In this document: piece by piece, positions 15,269 through 23,068 of the stretch | Layout of the letters: each line of letters opens with the position of its first letter | Numbering within the stretch: position 1 is the stretch's first letter | Assembly (NCBI GenBank): GCA_001767435.1 | Contig: MEKT01000027.1 | Location: 1,770-58,861, forward strand | Source: Acidobacteria bacterium RIFCSPLOWO2_02_FULL_65_29 | Lineage (GTDB): Bacteria > Acidobacteriota > Vicinamibacteria > Vicinamibacterales > CAVVIG01 | DNA length: 57,092 bases | Direction of reading: 5' to 3' | Translations under genes and position numbers: made by a program | The notes under the pieces: generated by a model | What the model saw: only the letters and a program-made list of their open reading frames with translations | The model's database searches: none | Told to the model about the DNA's origin: nothing

Positions 15269-17599
15269 ATGCCGCTGACCGCCGGAACACGTTTCGGTCC
15301 GTACGAGATCCTCAGTCTGCTCGGCGTCGGCGGCATGGGCCAGGTGTACCGGGCGCGCGATACGCGGCTCGGTCGCGATGTCGCGGTCAAGATTCTGCCG
15401 GAGGCCGCCGCGCAGGATGAGGAAGCGACGGCGCGCTTCCGGGAAGAAGCGCGCCTGCTCGCCACGCTGAATCACGCCAACATCGTGGGGATCCACGACG
15501 TGGGCGCCCAGGACGGGATTGCCTTCGTGGTCTTCGAGCTCGTCGAGGGCGACACGCTCCGGCGGCGCCTCGAGGGCGGGGCGCTCTCCCCGGCCACGTC
15601 CCTCGATTACGCGCGTCAGATCGTCGACGGCATCGCCGCCGCGCACGATCGGGGCATTGTCCATCGAGACCTGAAGCCCGAGAACCTGGTGGTCACGCCC
15701 GGTGGACGCGTCAAGATCCTCGATTTCGGCGTGGCGAAGGCCCGGCCCGCGCGCGCCGACGCCGACGCCACGATACCCGCGATGACTCGCCCGGGCGTTG
15801 TCCTGGGCACCATCGGCTACATGGCCCCCGAGCAGCTGCGCGGCGAGCCCTTCGACCATCGCATCGATCTGTTCGCCTTCGGCGCGATCCTGCACGAGAT
15901 GCTGACCGGCTCACGCGCGTTTCGCGGCGAGTCCGACGTCGAGATCGTCGCGGCGATCCTCGAACACGACGTCGAGAATCCCGCGATCGCCGATCCCCAC
16001 GTGCCCGCCGCGCTCGGCGCGATCGTCTGCCACTGCCTCGAGAAGAATCCGGCGGACCGCATGCAGTCGGCGCGCGACCTGCTCCAGGCGCTGACGGATC
16101 TCCGTCTGGCCGGGCTCGAGCCGTCCGGCGGCTCGGGCGTCGGTGCGCCGCCCGATCGGTCGCCGGGAGCGACCGTTGCGGTCCTGCCCTTCATGGACAT
16201 GAGCGCACAGAAAGATCAGGACTATCTGTGCGACGGCATCGCGGAAGAAATCATGAGCGCCCTCGGGCACGCGCACGGGATGCGTGTGGTCGCGCGAAGC
16301 TCTTCATTTCAGTTCAAGGGCGGCGCCCACGACGTCCGCGACGTCGGACGGCGCCTCGGAGCGACAGCCGTCCTCGAGGGGAGCGTGCGGAAGTCGGCCA
16401 AGCGGATTCGCGTCGGCGTTCAGCTGGCGACGACCGACCGAGGCGTGCAGATCTGGTCCGAGCGCTACGATCGCGATCTCGAAGACGTCCTGGCGATGCA
16501 GGACGACATCGCGCTGAAAGTCGCCGAGGCCCTCGAGGCTCGGCTCGCGGCACCCTCGGCGTCGCGGACGCAAGCACGGGCGAGCGATCTCGAGGCCTAC
16601 ACGCACTACTTGAAGGCCCGCTACTACTGGAATCGGCGGACCGAGGCCGGCCTCGAGGAGAGCCTGGCCCACTTCCGGCTGGCGCTCGAACGCGATCCGT
16701 CGTACGCGCGGGCGCACGCCGGGCTGGCGGACGCGCTCGTGACGCTCGCGGTGTACGGCACGAAGGCGTCGGCCGACGTCGTGCCACACGCCAGAAGCGC
16801 CGCAAGGCGCGCACTCGAGCTCGATGCCTCGCTGGCAAGTGCGCATGCCTGTCTCGGCTGCATCGAGGGCTTGCACGACTGGTCGTGGGCCGCCGCGGCG
16901 CGGAGTCTCCGCCGCGCCATCGCGCTCGGTCCCAACGAAGGGACAGCCCACCAGGCGCTGGCCACCAACTATCTGCTGCCCCTCCGTATGTTCGACGAAG
17001 CGCTGGCCGAACTGCGGCTGGCCATGGCGCTCGATCCGCTGTCGTTGGCCGTGAGCTCGACGCTGGGCGTCGTGCTGTTCTACGCGTCTCGGTACGACGA
17101 AGCGGAGCGCGCGCTGCAGGAGACCCTCGGGCTCGACGATCGGTTTTCGTTTGCCCATCTGTTCCTCGGCCACGTCCGCGCGGCGCAGCATCGCTACCAC
17201 GAGGCGGTCGAATCCATCGAGGCGGCTCTTCGCCTGGGCGGCCGCGCGCCCGAGAGCCTCGGCGCCCTGGGGTACGCGCTCGCGATGTCGGGTGCCGCGG
17301 AAGCGGCGCGCGGCGTCCTGGCCGAGCTCGCCTCGCTCGCCGAGCGTCGCTACGCCTCGCCAACCGCGTCTGCGCAGATCCACATCGGCCTCGGCGATCA
17401 CGCCTCCGCGCTCGACGCGTTGACACGCGCGGCTGATCTCCGCTCGTTGGATCTCGCGTGGCTCGTGCTCCGTCCCCCCTTCGCCGCGCTTCGCGGCGAG
17501 CCTCGCTTCGATAGCCTGACGAGCGCGATGGGGCTGTCCAAGGCAGGCGGGTCGGAAGCCGAGACGCGCGCCTCCGCGCCATTGCCGCCCGTCGGTTAG
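15269..17599 (+). CDS. soluble Ser/Thr protein kinase with TolB-like and TPR domains
   Basis: This 776-aa protein has a complete Hanks-type kinase domain in residues 10-280: GVGGMGQVY loop (19-27), K41, HRDLKPEN (132-139), DFG (152-154) and APE. It is followed by a TolB-like N-terminal-type domain (VAVLPFMDMSAQKDQDYLCDG, about 310-440, including WSERYDRDLEDV) and then TPR repeats to the end. No membrane segment is present, so it is cytoplasmic. This architecture is common in acidobacteria and adenylate-cyclase-like signalling proteins. Input signal and targets are unknown. An inverted repeat ends 3 nt before the ATG and no ribosome site is visible, so initiation may be leaderless or the start may be further in. 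Confidence 0.88.
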   Translation: MPLTAGTRFGPYEILSLLGVGGMGQVYRARDTRLGRDVAVKILPEAAAQDEEATARFREEARLLATLNHANIVGIHDVGAQDGIAFVVFELVEGDTLRRRLEGGALSPATSLDYARQIVDGIAAAHDRGIVHRDLKPENLVVTPGGRVKILDFGVAKARPARADADATIPAMTRPGVVLGTIGYMAPEQLRGEPFDHRIDLFAFGAILHEMLTGSRAFRGESDVEIVAAILEHDVENPAIADPHVPAALGAIVCHCLEKNPADRMQSARDLLQALTDLRLAGLEPSGGSGVGAPPDRSPGATVAVLPFMDMSAQKDQDYLCDGIAEEIMSALGHAHGMRVVARSSSFQFKGGAHDVRDVGRRLGATAVLEGSVRKSAKRIRVGVQLATTDRGVQIWSERYDRDLEDVLAMQDDIALKVAEALEARLAAPSASRTQARASDLEAYTHYLKARYYWNRRTEAGLEESLAHFRLALERDPSYARAHAGLADALVTLAVYGTKASADVVPHARSAARRALELDASLASAHACLGCIEGLHDWSWAAAARSLRRAIALGPNEGTAHQALATNYLLPLRMFDEALAELRLAMALDPLSLAVSSTLGVVLFYASRYDEAERALQETLGLDDRFSFAHLFLGHVRAAQHRYHEAVESIEAALRLGGRAPESLGALGYALAMSGAAEAARGVLAELASLAERRYASPTASAQIHIGLGDHASALDALTRAADLRSLDLAWLVLRPPFAALRGEPRFDSLTSAMGLSKAGGSEAETRASAPLPPVG

Positions 17600-17668
17600 G
17601 CTAGACAGATCCTCAGACTGCTCCTATCATCAATTCTCAGCACTCGCTCTCTTGCCGTTGGAGTCAAC

Positions 17669-18709
17669 ATGATGAACGCCTTCGCCCGGCACGCGTCGTT
17701 CGCCGCCTTGATCGTTGCCCTTGCGATGCTCACCGCGAAGCATCAGCCGGCGCAGGCCCAGAGCCAGGCGGCGCCCGTCGAGCCGCTGCATTTTCACCAC
17801 GTGCACCTGAACGCGGTGGACCCGGCGGCGGCGGCCGCGTACTACCCGAAACCGTTTGCGCTCTCGGCCACCAAGACGACCTTCAACGGCTTCGAGGCGG
17901 TCAAGACCGGCAACATCTATCTCCTCTTCACGAAGGTGGCGACCACGCCGCAGAACGAGCTGACGGGCCCGCAGACCTCGGTGTGGCACTTCGGCTGGAA
18001 CACGCCCAACTCGCGCCAGTACAACGAAAAGTTCCGCGCCATGGGGCTCCAGATCGCTCAGATGTGGGACGCGCTCGACGGCAAGCTGGTGGACATGTCG
18101 AGCGACGTGATGCCCGGCTTGGTCACGCAGGAGCAGATTCTCGAGATGCGCGCGAAGGGCACGCAGCCGACCCGCGAGGGTGGCTTCGGTTACCTCCGCG
18201 GTCCCGACGGCGCGATGATCGAGAACGCGCAGGGCGGCCAGGCCGAACGGTTCAACCACGTGCACATGTACCACGAGCACCCCGACTGCGCCATGCAGTG
18301 GTACATGACGCACCTGGGCGCGGTGCGCCCACAGGGACGGGGACGGGGCGGTCCCGCGCCGGCCGCGCCCGCGGCGCCCTCCGGCGGCGACTGCAAGACG
18401 CTGCTCTACGCCCCGCCGACGTGGCCGTCGTTTGCCAAGACCGGATTCGTGCGGAACCCGTCCGGCGGCGTCACCGTCGACGACATCTCCATCTCTATCC
18501 GGCCGTGGCCCGGCGGCGGCCTCGCGAGCACGCGCGGCAAGATCGTCGACCACTGGGCGCTCAGCGCTGCCGATTTGTCGGCAACGGTGGCCCGTCTGAA
18601 GGGCGAAGGGGTCAAGTTCCTGGAAGAGATTCACCCCTGGGGAAATTCGCGCGCGGCCATGATCGAAGGACCCGACCGCATCGCCATCGAGATCGTTGAG
18701 GTGAAGTGA
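17669..18709 (+). CDS. secreted VOC (glyoxalase-fold) protein
   Basis: This 346-aa exported protein has a signal peptide (FAALIVALAMLTA...AQAQ). Two VOC-like beta-alpha-beta-beta-beta units are visible: HFHHVHLNAVDPAAAAAYY near residue 45 and FNHVHMYHEHPDCAMQWYM near 200. The H and E residues in these strands are usual metal-ligand positions. A Gly-Arg-Pro-Ala linker (GRGRGGPAPAAPAAP) sits between the second unit and the last part. VOC proteins are metal-dependent dioxygenases, lyases or binding proteins; export is unusual. The stop overlaps a possible GTG of the next reading frame, so it is co-transcribed with the gene at 18763. Confidence 0.75.
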   Translation: MMNAFARHASFAALIVALAMLTAKHQPAQAQSQAAPVEPLHFHHVHLNAVDPAAAAAYYPKPFALSATKTTFNGFEAVKTGNIYLLFTKVATTPQNELTGPQTSVWHFGWNTPNSRQYNEKFRAMGLQIAQMWDALDGKLVDMSSDVMPGLVTQEQILEMRAKGTQPTREGGFGYLRGPDGAMIENAQGGQAERFNHVHMYHEHPDCAMQWYMTHLGAVRPQGRGRGGPAPAAPAAPSGGDCKTLLYAPPTWPSFAKTGFVRNPSGGVTVDDISISIRPWPGGGLASTRGKIVDHWALSAADLSATVARLKGEGVKFLEEIHPWGNSRAAMIEGPDRIAIEIVEVK

Positions 18710-18762
18710 GCGGACGCGGTAGAATCGTGTCGAGGCGCGGAGCTGTGCCAGAAGGAGTGCCC

Positions 18763-19521
18763 ATGGGAGGCTCGAACCGTCGAGCGCCGTTCGGCCGGTG
18801 GTTCGGCGCCGCGGCGTCGGCCGCGATCATCGCGGTCGCGGCGGGACTTGCGCGGCCGACCTTGGTCGCTCAATCGGCGCCAGCAGGCGCGATTCCCGAT
18901 CTGGCCGGGATCTGGGACAGCACCAACCGATCGCACCCCACCAACAGCGCGACCGTGCCGTGGGGCAAGGACAACTTTCCTGAACTGAACGAGCGGGCGC
19001 TGGCCTACCAGAAGGTCTTCGACGAGGCGATCTCGCCGAAATACGACTGCCAGCCCTCGACGCCGCCGGCCATCGAGTTCGATCCCTACTTCATCGAAAT
19101 CGTCCAGACGAAGGACCGTGTCGTGTTCAAGTACGAAAAGGACGATCAGGTGCGCACCGTGTGGCTCGACGGCCGCAAGCCGACGGTCCACGATATCGGC
19201 ATTCAGGGGTTCTCGGTCGGCCGGTACGAAAACAACGCGCTCATCGTCGAGACCGATCATTACGTGTTCGACATCACCGGCTTCGACGACTACAACGGCA
19301 TTCCCTCGTCTCCGTTGAAGAAAGTGACGGAGCGCTATTGGCGTGAAGGCAACGAGGTTCGCTTCACGGTCACGGTTGAGGATCCGATGTTTCTCAAGAA
19401 ACCGACGTCCTACACCTCGCGGTATCTCCCGGGCCCGAAGGGCTACACGCTCGTCACTTTCGATTGCGATCCGGAATCGTCGAGGGCGATGGTGAAGTTC
19501 CTGCCGCCGAAGTACAAGTAA
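18763..19521 (+). CDS. secreted protein related to the 'PDLxGIWD' family
   Basis: This 252-aa exported protein (signal AAASAAIIAVAAGLARPTLVAQ) has a mature sequence beginning IPDLAGIWDSTN, like the gene at 9001, followed by a beta-rich region with TVEDPMFLKKPTSYTSRY. The function of this family is not known to me. The ATG at 18763 is chosen because AAGGAG lies 6 nt upstream; a GTG at 18706 overlapping the previous stop is also open. It lies between the VOC protein and the DUF6152 protein, all exported and on one strand, which suggests a shared periplasmic job. Confidence 0.75.
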   Translation: MGGSNRRAPFGRWFGAAASAAIIAVAAGLARPTLVAQSAPAGAIPDLAGIWDSTNRSHPTNSATVPWGKDNFPELNERALAYQKVFDEAISPKYDCQPSTPPAIEFDPYFIEIVQTKDRVVFKYEKDDQVRTVWLDGRKPTVHDIGIQGFSVGRYENNALIVETDHYVFDITGFDDYNGIPSSPLKKVTERYWREGNEVRFTVTVEDPMFLKKPTSYTSRYLPGPKGYTLVTFDCDPESSRAMVKFLPPKYK

Positions 19522-19525
19522 GACA

Positions 19526-19570
19526 CGGGACTCGGGGCTCCGGGCTCGAGGCTCGGGCCTCGGGGCTCGA
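19526..19570. repeat. GGGACTCGGGGCTCGG word repeat
   Basis: The spacer between two genes is made of near-copies of CTCGGGGCTC / CTCGGGCCTC words. The same words recur at 20026-20056 and 56746-56773, each time directly after a stop codon. Confidence 0.75.
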
Positions 19571-19590
19571 TCGAAATGGAGGCTATGCGA

Positions 19591-20025
19591 ATGAACGTCA
19601 ATCGATGGATCGTGGCGACGGCAGCCGGCCTGGTGGCAGCGTTGGGAGCGTTCGCGATCACGAGCCTGCCCGCCTTGGCCCATCACGCGAGCGGGCCGTT
19701 CTACGACTCGAGCAAGCGCGTCGAGATGCAGGGCGCGGTCACGCGGTTCGTGTTCAAGAACCCGCATGCGACGTTGTATGTCGACGCGGCCGACGACAAG
19801 GGACAGACCATTCACTGGCAGATCGAGCTCGGCGCCCCGGCGTCGCTCGTCCGCACGGGATGGACCCCCGACACGCTCAAGGCCGGCGTCATGATCAAGG
19901 TGTCGGGCCAGCCGTCGCGCGCCGAGGGCACCTACGGGATGTGCTGCGCGCGAATCACGAAGATCGACGGCAGCCCCATCGTCAGTGGCGGCCGGGTGCA
20001 GGAAGAAGTGCAGCCGCCGAGGTAG
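19591..20025 (+). CDS. exported DUF6152-like protein
   Basis: This 144-aa protein has a signal peptide (AAGLVAALGAFAITSLPALA) followed by HHASGPFYDSSKRVEMQGAV, the start of the mature domain typical of DUF6152: a histidine pair, then a small beta-barrel (VFKNPHATLYVDAADDKG). Two cysteines in MCCARI could form a disulfide or bind metal. The function is unknown; proteins of this kind often sit near the PDLxGIWD family in acidobacteria. The ATG at 19591 is chosen because GGAGG lies 8 nt upstream; ATGs at 19576 and 19585 overlap or crowd that site. Confidence 0.75.
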   Translation: MNVNRWIVATAAGLVAALGAFAITSLPALAHHASGPFYDSSKRVEMQGAVTRFVFKNPHATLYVDAADDKGQTIHWQIELGAPASLVRTGWTPDTLKAGVMIKVSGQPSRAEGTYGMCCARITKIDGSPIVSGGRVQEEVQPPR

Positions 20026-20056
20026 GGGCTGGAGGCTAGGGACTCGGGGCTCGGGA
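20026..20056. repeat. GGGACTCGGGGCTCGGG word repeat between convergent genes
   Basis: Words GGGGCTGGAGGCTAGGGACTC and CGGGGCTCGGGA fill the gap between the plus-strand DUF6152 gene and the minus-strand small ORF, and also encode the last codons of that ORF. Confidence 0.65.
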
Positions 20057-20128
20057 ATAACTGACCGCCACGCTAACGAGCGCGGCGGTCAGGCACGCGA
20101 CGAGCGCCGCGCAGACGTGGCGGGTCAT
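20036..20128 (-). CDS. 30-residue membrane peptide ORF
   Basis: An ATG at 20128 overlaps the stop of the haem lipoprotein gene (ATGA) and opens a 30-codon frame: MTRHVCAALV, then an uninterrupted hydrophobic stretch to VSVAVSY, ending RAPSP. One membrane helix is predicted. The exact ATGA overlap and the membrane-like composition favour translation. The last codons lie in a GGCTCGGGG word repeat, so the real protein may have been shortened by that repeat. No family recognised. Confidence 0.4.
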   Translation of the reverse strand: MTRHVCAALVACLTAALVSVAVSYSRAPSP

Positions 20129-20691
20129 GGCTGCTTCTTGGGCGGGCCCGGCGGGTACCAGTACTTCAGGTGGCAGGTTTCGCACGCCTTGTCCAGGCTC
20201 TCGCCCGAGTAGAGCAGCGCGTCTTTGTCTTTGGCCTCGATCGCTTTCAGCGCTTCCATCGCCGCGTCGTGAAGGCCGTGCGCGAGCAGCGTCCAGCTCG
20301 TCCGGTCCTGGCTGAGCATCGCCTCGATCTGATCGGGGCCGAGCTCGATCGCGGGATCCTCGGCCTTCGCGCCGGGCCCGGCGATGCGACGGCCGGGCAC
20401 GAGCAGCAGGTTGCTGGCTTCGGCAAGCGCGATCGCCCGGCGCCGGACCTCGTTCCACTCCTCGTCGGTCTTCGGCGCCCGTTCCTCCCGGCCCTGCGCG
20501 GTGACAATCACCTCGACCGAATCCCACAGGTAGTCGGCGCTCGGATCGACAACCGCGTCCATGATGTCTCTCACGGTCGCTGTCGGACGGTATCCGGCCT
20601 CAGGGGGCGGCGCAGGCGGCGAGCATCCGATCGCGAAGAACAGGACCGCCGACGCACTCAACGTAAGCATCCGCCGGCGACCGGCGTTCAT
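20125..20691 (-). CDS. c-type cytochrome lipoprotein
   Basis: This 188-aa protein has a lipoprotein-type signal (LSASAVLFFAIGC, C23 as probable lipidation site) and a single haem c motif CETCH near residues 170-174, close to the C-terminus (CHLKYWYPPG). The rest is helical, with conserved-looking segments DIMDAVVDPSADYLWDSV and EAMEALKAIEAKD, as in cytochrome c'-like four-helix proteins where the haem motif is also C-terminal. It is probably a membrane-tethered electron carrier or sensor in the periplasm. GGAGGG precedes the ATG, which overlaps the stop of the VWA gene (ATGA). Confidence 0.75.
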   Translation of the reverse strand: MNAGRRRMLTLSASAVLFFAIGCSPPAPPPEAGYRPTATVRDIMDAVVDPSADYLWDSVEVIVTAQGREERAPKTDEEWNEVRRRAIALAEASNLLLVPGRRIAGPGAKAEDPAIELGPDQIEAMLSQDRTSWTLLAHGLHDAAMEALKAIEAKDKDALLYSGESLDKACETCHLKYWYPPGPPKKQP

Positions 20692-21476
20692 CGACCCTCC
20701 ACGAGAATTTCTCCGGTCAGGAGCGCCCCAAGCGTCTCGTCCAGCTCCACGGCGTTCGCCGCGGCCAGCACCAGGCCGCCGGCCTCGCGGACGGCGTTGA
20801 AGCGCGACGCCGACACGTCGAACGCCACGAAGTAGACCGACGGCCGTCGCTGCTCCGGGCGGCGCGCGAGCACGCGCATCACGTCTTCGGGCTCTCGGCC
20901 GTCCGTATTCTCGCCGTCGGTGACCACGAGCAGATGCCGCCGCGTCAGGCCGGAGCCATCGAGCACGTGGATGGCCGCGATAACCGCCTCGCCGATCGGC
21001 GTGCCGCCATCGGGCCTGAGCTTCGCAAGCGCGTCGGCGGCCCGGGCTGGATCGGCCGGCGACAGCGGAATCACCTCTCTCGCGGCCGACGGGGGCCGTT
21101 GACTGAACTCGATCAGGCCGACGTGCACCGGCTCGTCGGCGTGGACCGCCGCGTAGGCCGCGAACTGGCCGACGAGCGCGCGCGCCGCTTCGCGAGCGAT
21201 GTCGATTTTCGGACGCGGCGATCCGCTGGCGTCCGGCACCGAATCGGCCATGCTGCCCGAGACGTCCATCAACACGACCGCCGCGATGCCCTCCCGCGCA
21301 GCGCCGCCGCCGCCAGGCCCGATCTCGCGTTCGATGGACGACAGGTCAACCGCCGGCGGCTCTTCGTCCGCGCCGCCGCGATCGCCTGACCTCAGCCACA
21401 TGATGAAACTGGCGATACCCACCAGGAGCACCAGGTTGGTGAACCTGCGGCTCGGCCGGGAAGAATCGCGGACCAC
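20688..21476 (-). CDS. membrane-anchored VWA-domain protein
   Basis: This 262-aa protein has one N-terminal membrane segment (NLVLLVGIASFIMWL) and a VWA domain facing the periplasm. The MIDAS motif is DVSGSMAD, with further ligand positions in RPDGGTPIG and VVTDGENTDG. VWA domains of this type bind a partner through a bound divalent cation. It is tightly packed between the amine oxidase (3 bp) and the cytochrome lipoprotein (4-nt overlap), so the three probably work together. It could act as the adaptor for the oxidase or cytochrome (inference). Start codon GTG. Confidence 0.8.
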   Translation of the reverse strand: MVRDSSRPSRRFTNLVLLVGIASFIMWLRSGDRGGADEEPPAVDLSSIEREIGPGGGGAAREGIAAVVLMDVSGSMADSVPDASGSPRPKIDIAREAARALVGQFAAYAAVHADEPVHVGLIEFSQRPPSAAREVIPLSPADPARAADALAKLRPDGGTPIGEAVIAAIHVLDGSGLTRRHLLVVTDGENTDGREPEDVMRVLARRPEQRRPSVYFVAFDVSASRFNAVREAGGLVLAAANAVELDETLGALLTGEILVEGR

Positions 21477-21479
21477 GAT

Positions 21480-22958
21480 TCACGCCCTCGGCTTCGCCAC
21501 GCCATCGCGCTCGGCGATCGCGCGGGCCACGAGCGCGCCGCTATGCAGCGCGCCCTCCATATAGCCCATGAACGCGTACGACGTGTACTCGCCGGCAAAA
21601 CGCAGGCGCGAGCCGTCTCGCCACAGCGTCGGGCCCATGCTCGTCACCTGGCCAGGCGCCGGAAACGAGTACGACGCCTTGGCCCAGACATCCGACGGCC
21701 AGTCCATGAAGCGGCCCCGCACGTAGGCGGGGCGAATACCTGTATAGACCTTCGAGAGCTCGGCGAGATAACTTTCGAGCTTCAGCGCCGTCTGTGCCGG
21801 CCAGGCGCGACACGTGTCGGCCGATGGTCCACCTGAAAACGCCACAAGGGCCGCGCCGGCGCCCGGCTGACCGTCGGTGCCGTCCCACGTCTGATTGATG
21901 GGGCCATCCGAGAGCAGATCCGGCGCCAGCTCGGCACGCCGCCAGAACCGATCCTGCAGCGCGATGAGACATTTCACGTTCGCGCCCATCTGGGGCGCAA
22001 GCGACGCCGGCAGCACCGGATCGAACGCGATCTTGTTCCACACCGACGGCGGAACCGTGACGACCACGTCTTCGGCTTCGAGTGTCCGCCCGTTGGCCAG
22101 CCGCACACGCGCGAGCCGATCGTCCACCGACACGGCCTCGACCGGCGTGGCCAGCAGCACGCGCTTCTCGCCGACCTCGGTCGCCAGCCTTCGCGCGAGC
22201 TGCTGGTTGCCGCCGCGGCACCTGTAGACCTCGCTGTCGGTCCAGTACCGCTCCAGACCGTGGCCCTTCACCATCGCCAGGTTGCCCAGATAGCTCTGCC
22301 ACTCGCTTCGCACGCCGGCGTCCGACGCCATCATCACGTCGATGGCCGCCTTGCACGGCGACGACGCCTGCAGTCCCTGAATCCACGACGCCAGTGTCCG
22401 CCGATCGAGCGCCTCGGCGCCCGGCGTCGACCACGGCCGATCGGCGTCGGTGACGCGCGCCGCTTCGGCGTTCATCGTGTTGACCGCTTTCTCGAGCTCC
22501 TCCCACAGCGCTTCGGACTGCTCCTCGGTGAGCTTCTTGCCACCCAGCATGATCGGCGCTTCGAGATCTTCCTCCGTCACGTCCAGAAACGACAGATTGA
22601 ACCGCTCGGCGTAGGCCACCCACGTCGGGTGATTCGATCCGATCAACTCCCCGCCCCCTTCGACGTTCCTGCCAGGCACCAGATCGCTGAAGCTCACGAC
22701 GCGGCCACCCACGCGGTTGCGGGCCTCCACGACCGTGACGTCGTAGCCGGCGCGCGAGAGCTCGTAGGCCACCGTCAGGCCGCTGAAGCCCGCCCCGACC
22801 ACGATCACGCGCCGCCCGGCTTGGGCCGCGAGATCGATCCGGTTGCTGAGCAGGACGCCCGCGGCGGCCCCGAGGCTCGCCTGCAGCATCTCACGGCGCG
22901 TCAGGCCGTCGTGTGGGCGTCCGAATCGTCGATGTAATCGAGCGTACAGTTGCGGCAT
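21480..22958 (-). CDS. Tat-exported flavin amine oxidase
   Basis: This 492-aa FAD protein of the monoamine oxidase / L-amino-acid oxidase family has a twin-arginine signal (TRREMLQASLGAAAG, near residue 20), the ADP-binding Rossmann motif VIVVGAGFSGL followed by ARNRVGGRV, and a C-terminal FAD segment RLRFAGEYTSYAFMGYMEGA. Such enzymes oxidise amines to imines and release H2O2 and ammonia. Tat export of the folded flavoprotein places it in the periplasm. The downstream cytochrome could take electrons if it acts as a dehydrogenase (inference). Substrate unknown. The spacer to the upstream gene holds a tandem repeat array. Confidence 0.85.
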   Translation of the reverse strand: MPQLYARLHRRFGRPHDGLTRREMLQASLGAAAGVLLSNRIDLAAQAGRRVIVVGAGFSGLTVAYELSRAGYDVTVVEARNRVGGRVVSFSDLVPGRNVEGGGELIGSNHPTWVAYAERFNLSFLDVTEEDLEAPIMLGGKKLTEEQSEALWEELEKAVNTMNAEAARVTDADRPWSTPGAEALDRRTLASWIQGLQASSPCKAAIDVMMASDAGVRSEWQSYLGNLAMVKGHGLERYWTDSEVYRCRGGNQQLARRLATEVGEKRVLLATPVEAVSVDDRLARVRLANGRTLEAEDVVVTVPPSVWNKIAFDPVLPASLAPQMGANVKCLIALQDRFWRRAELAPDLLSDGPINQTWDGTDGQPGAGAALVAFSGGPSADTCRAWPAQTALKLESYLAELSKVYTGIRPAYVRGRFMDWPSDVWAKASYSFPAPGQVTSMGPTLWRDGSRLRFAGEYTSYAFMGYMEGALHSGALVARAIAERDGVAKPRA

Positions 22959-22963
22959 CTAGA

Positions 22964-23068
22964 GAACCTCACTCTCCATGGAACCTCGTGACTCCATGAA
23001 CCTCGCGAAGGCACCGAACCTCGTGAGAGCACCGAACCCCGCGACGGCACTGAACCTCGCGATCGCGC
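22964..23068. repeat. 17/18-bp tandem repeat array, six units
   Basis: Six units begin GAACCTC or GAACCCC: two of 17 bp, then four of 18 bp such as GAACCTCGCGAAGGCACC and GAACCTCGTGAGAGCACC. The array fills the whole spacer between the SBP-OmpA stop and the amine oxidase start (on the reverse strand the units read GGTGCC...GAGGTTC). On the reverse strand each unit offers a GAGG that could mimic a ribosome site. Confidence 0.8.

Noticed and set aside
22964-23068. CRISPR array
   Set aside because: Units are 17-18 bp directly adjoining, with no spacers and no cas genes nearby.
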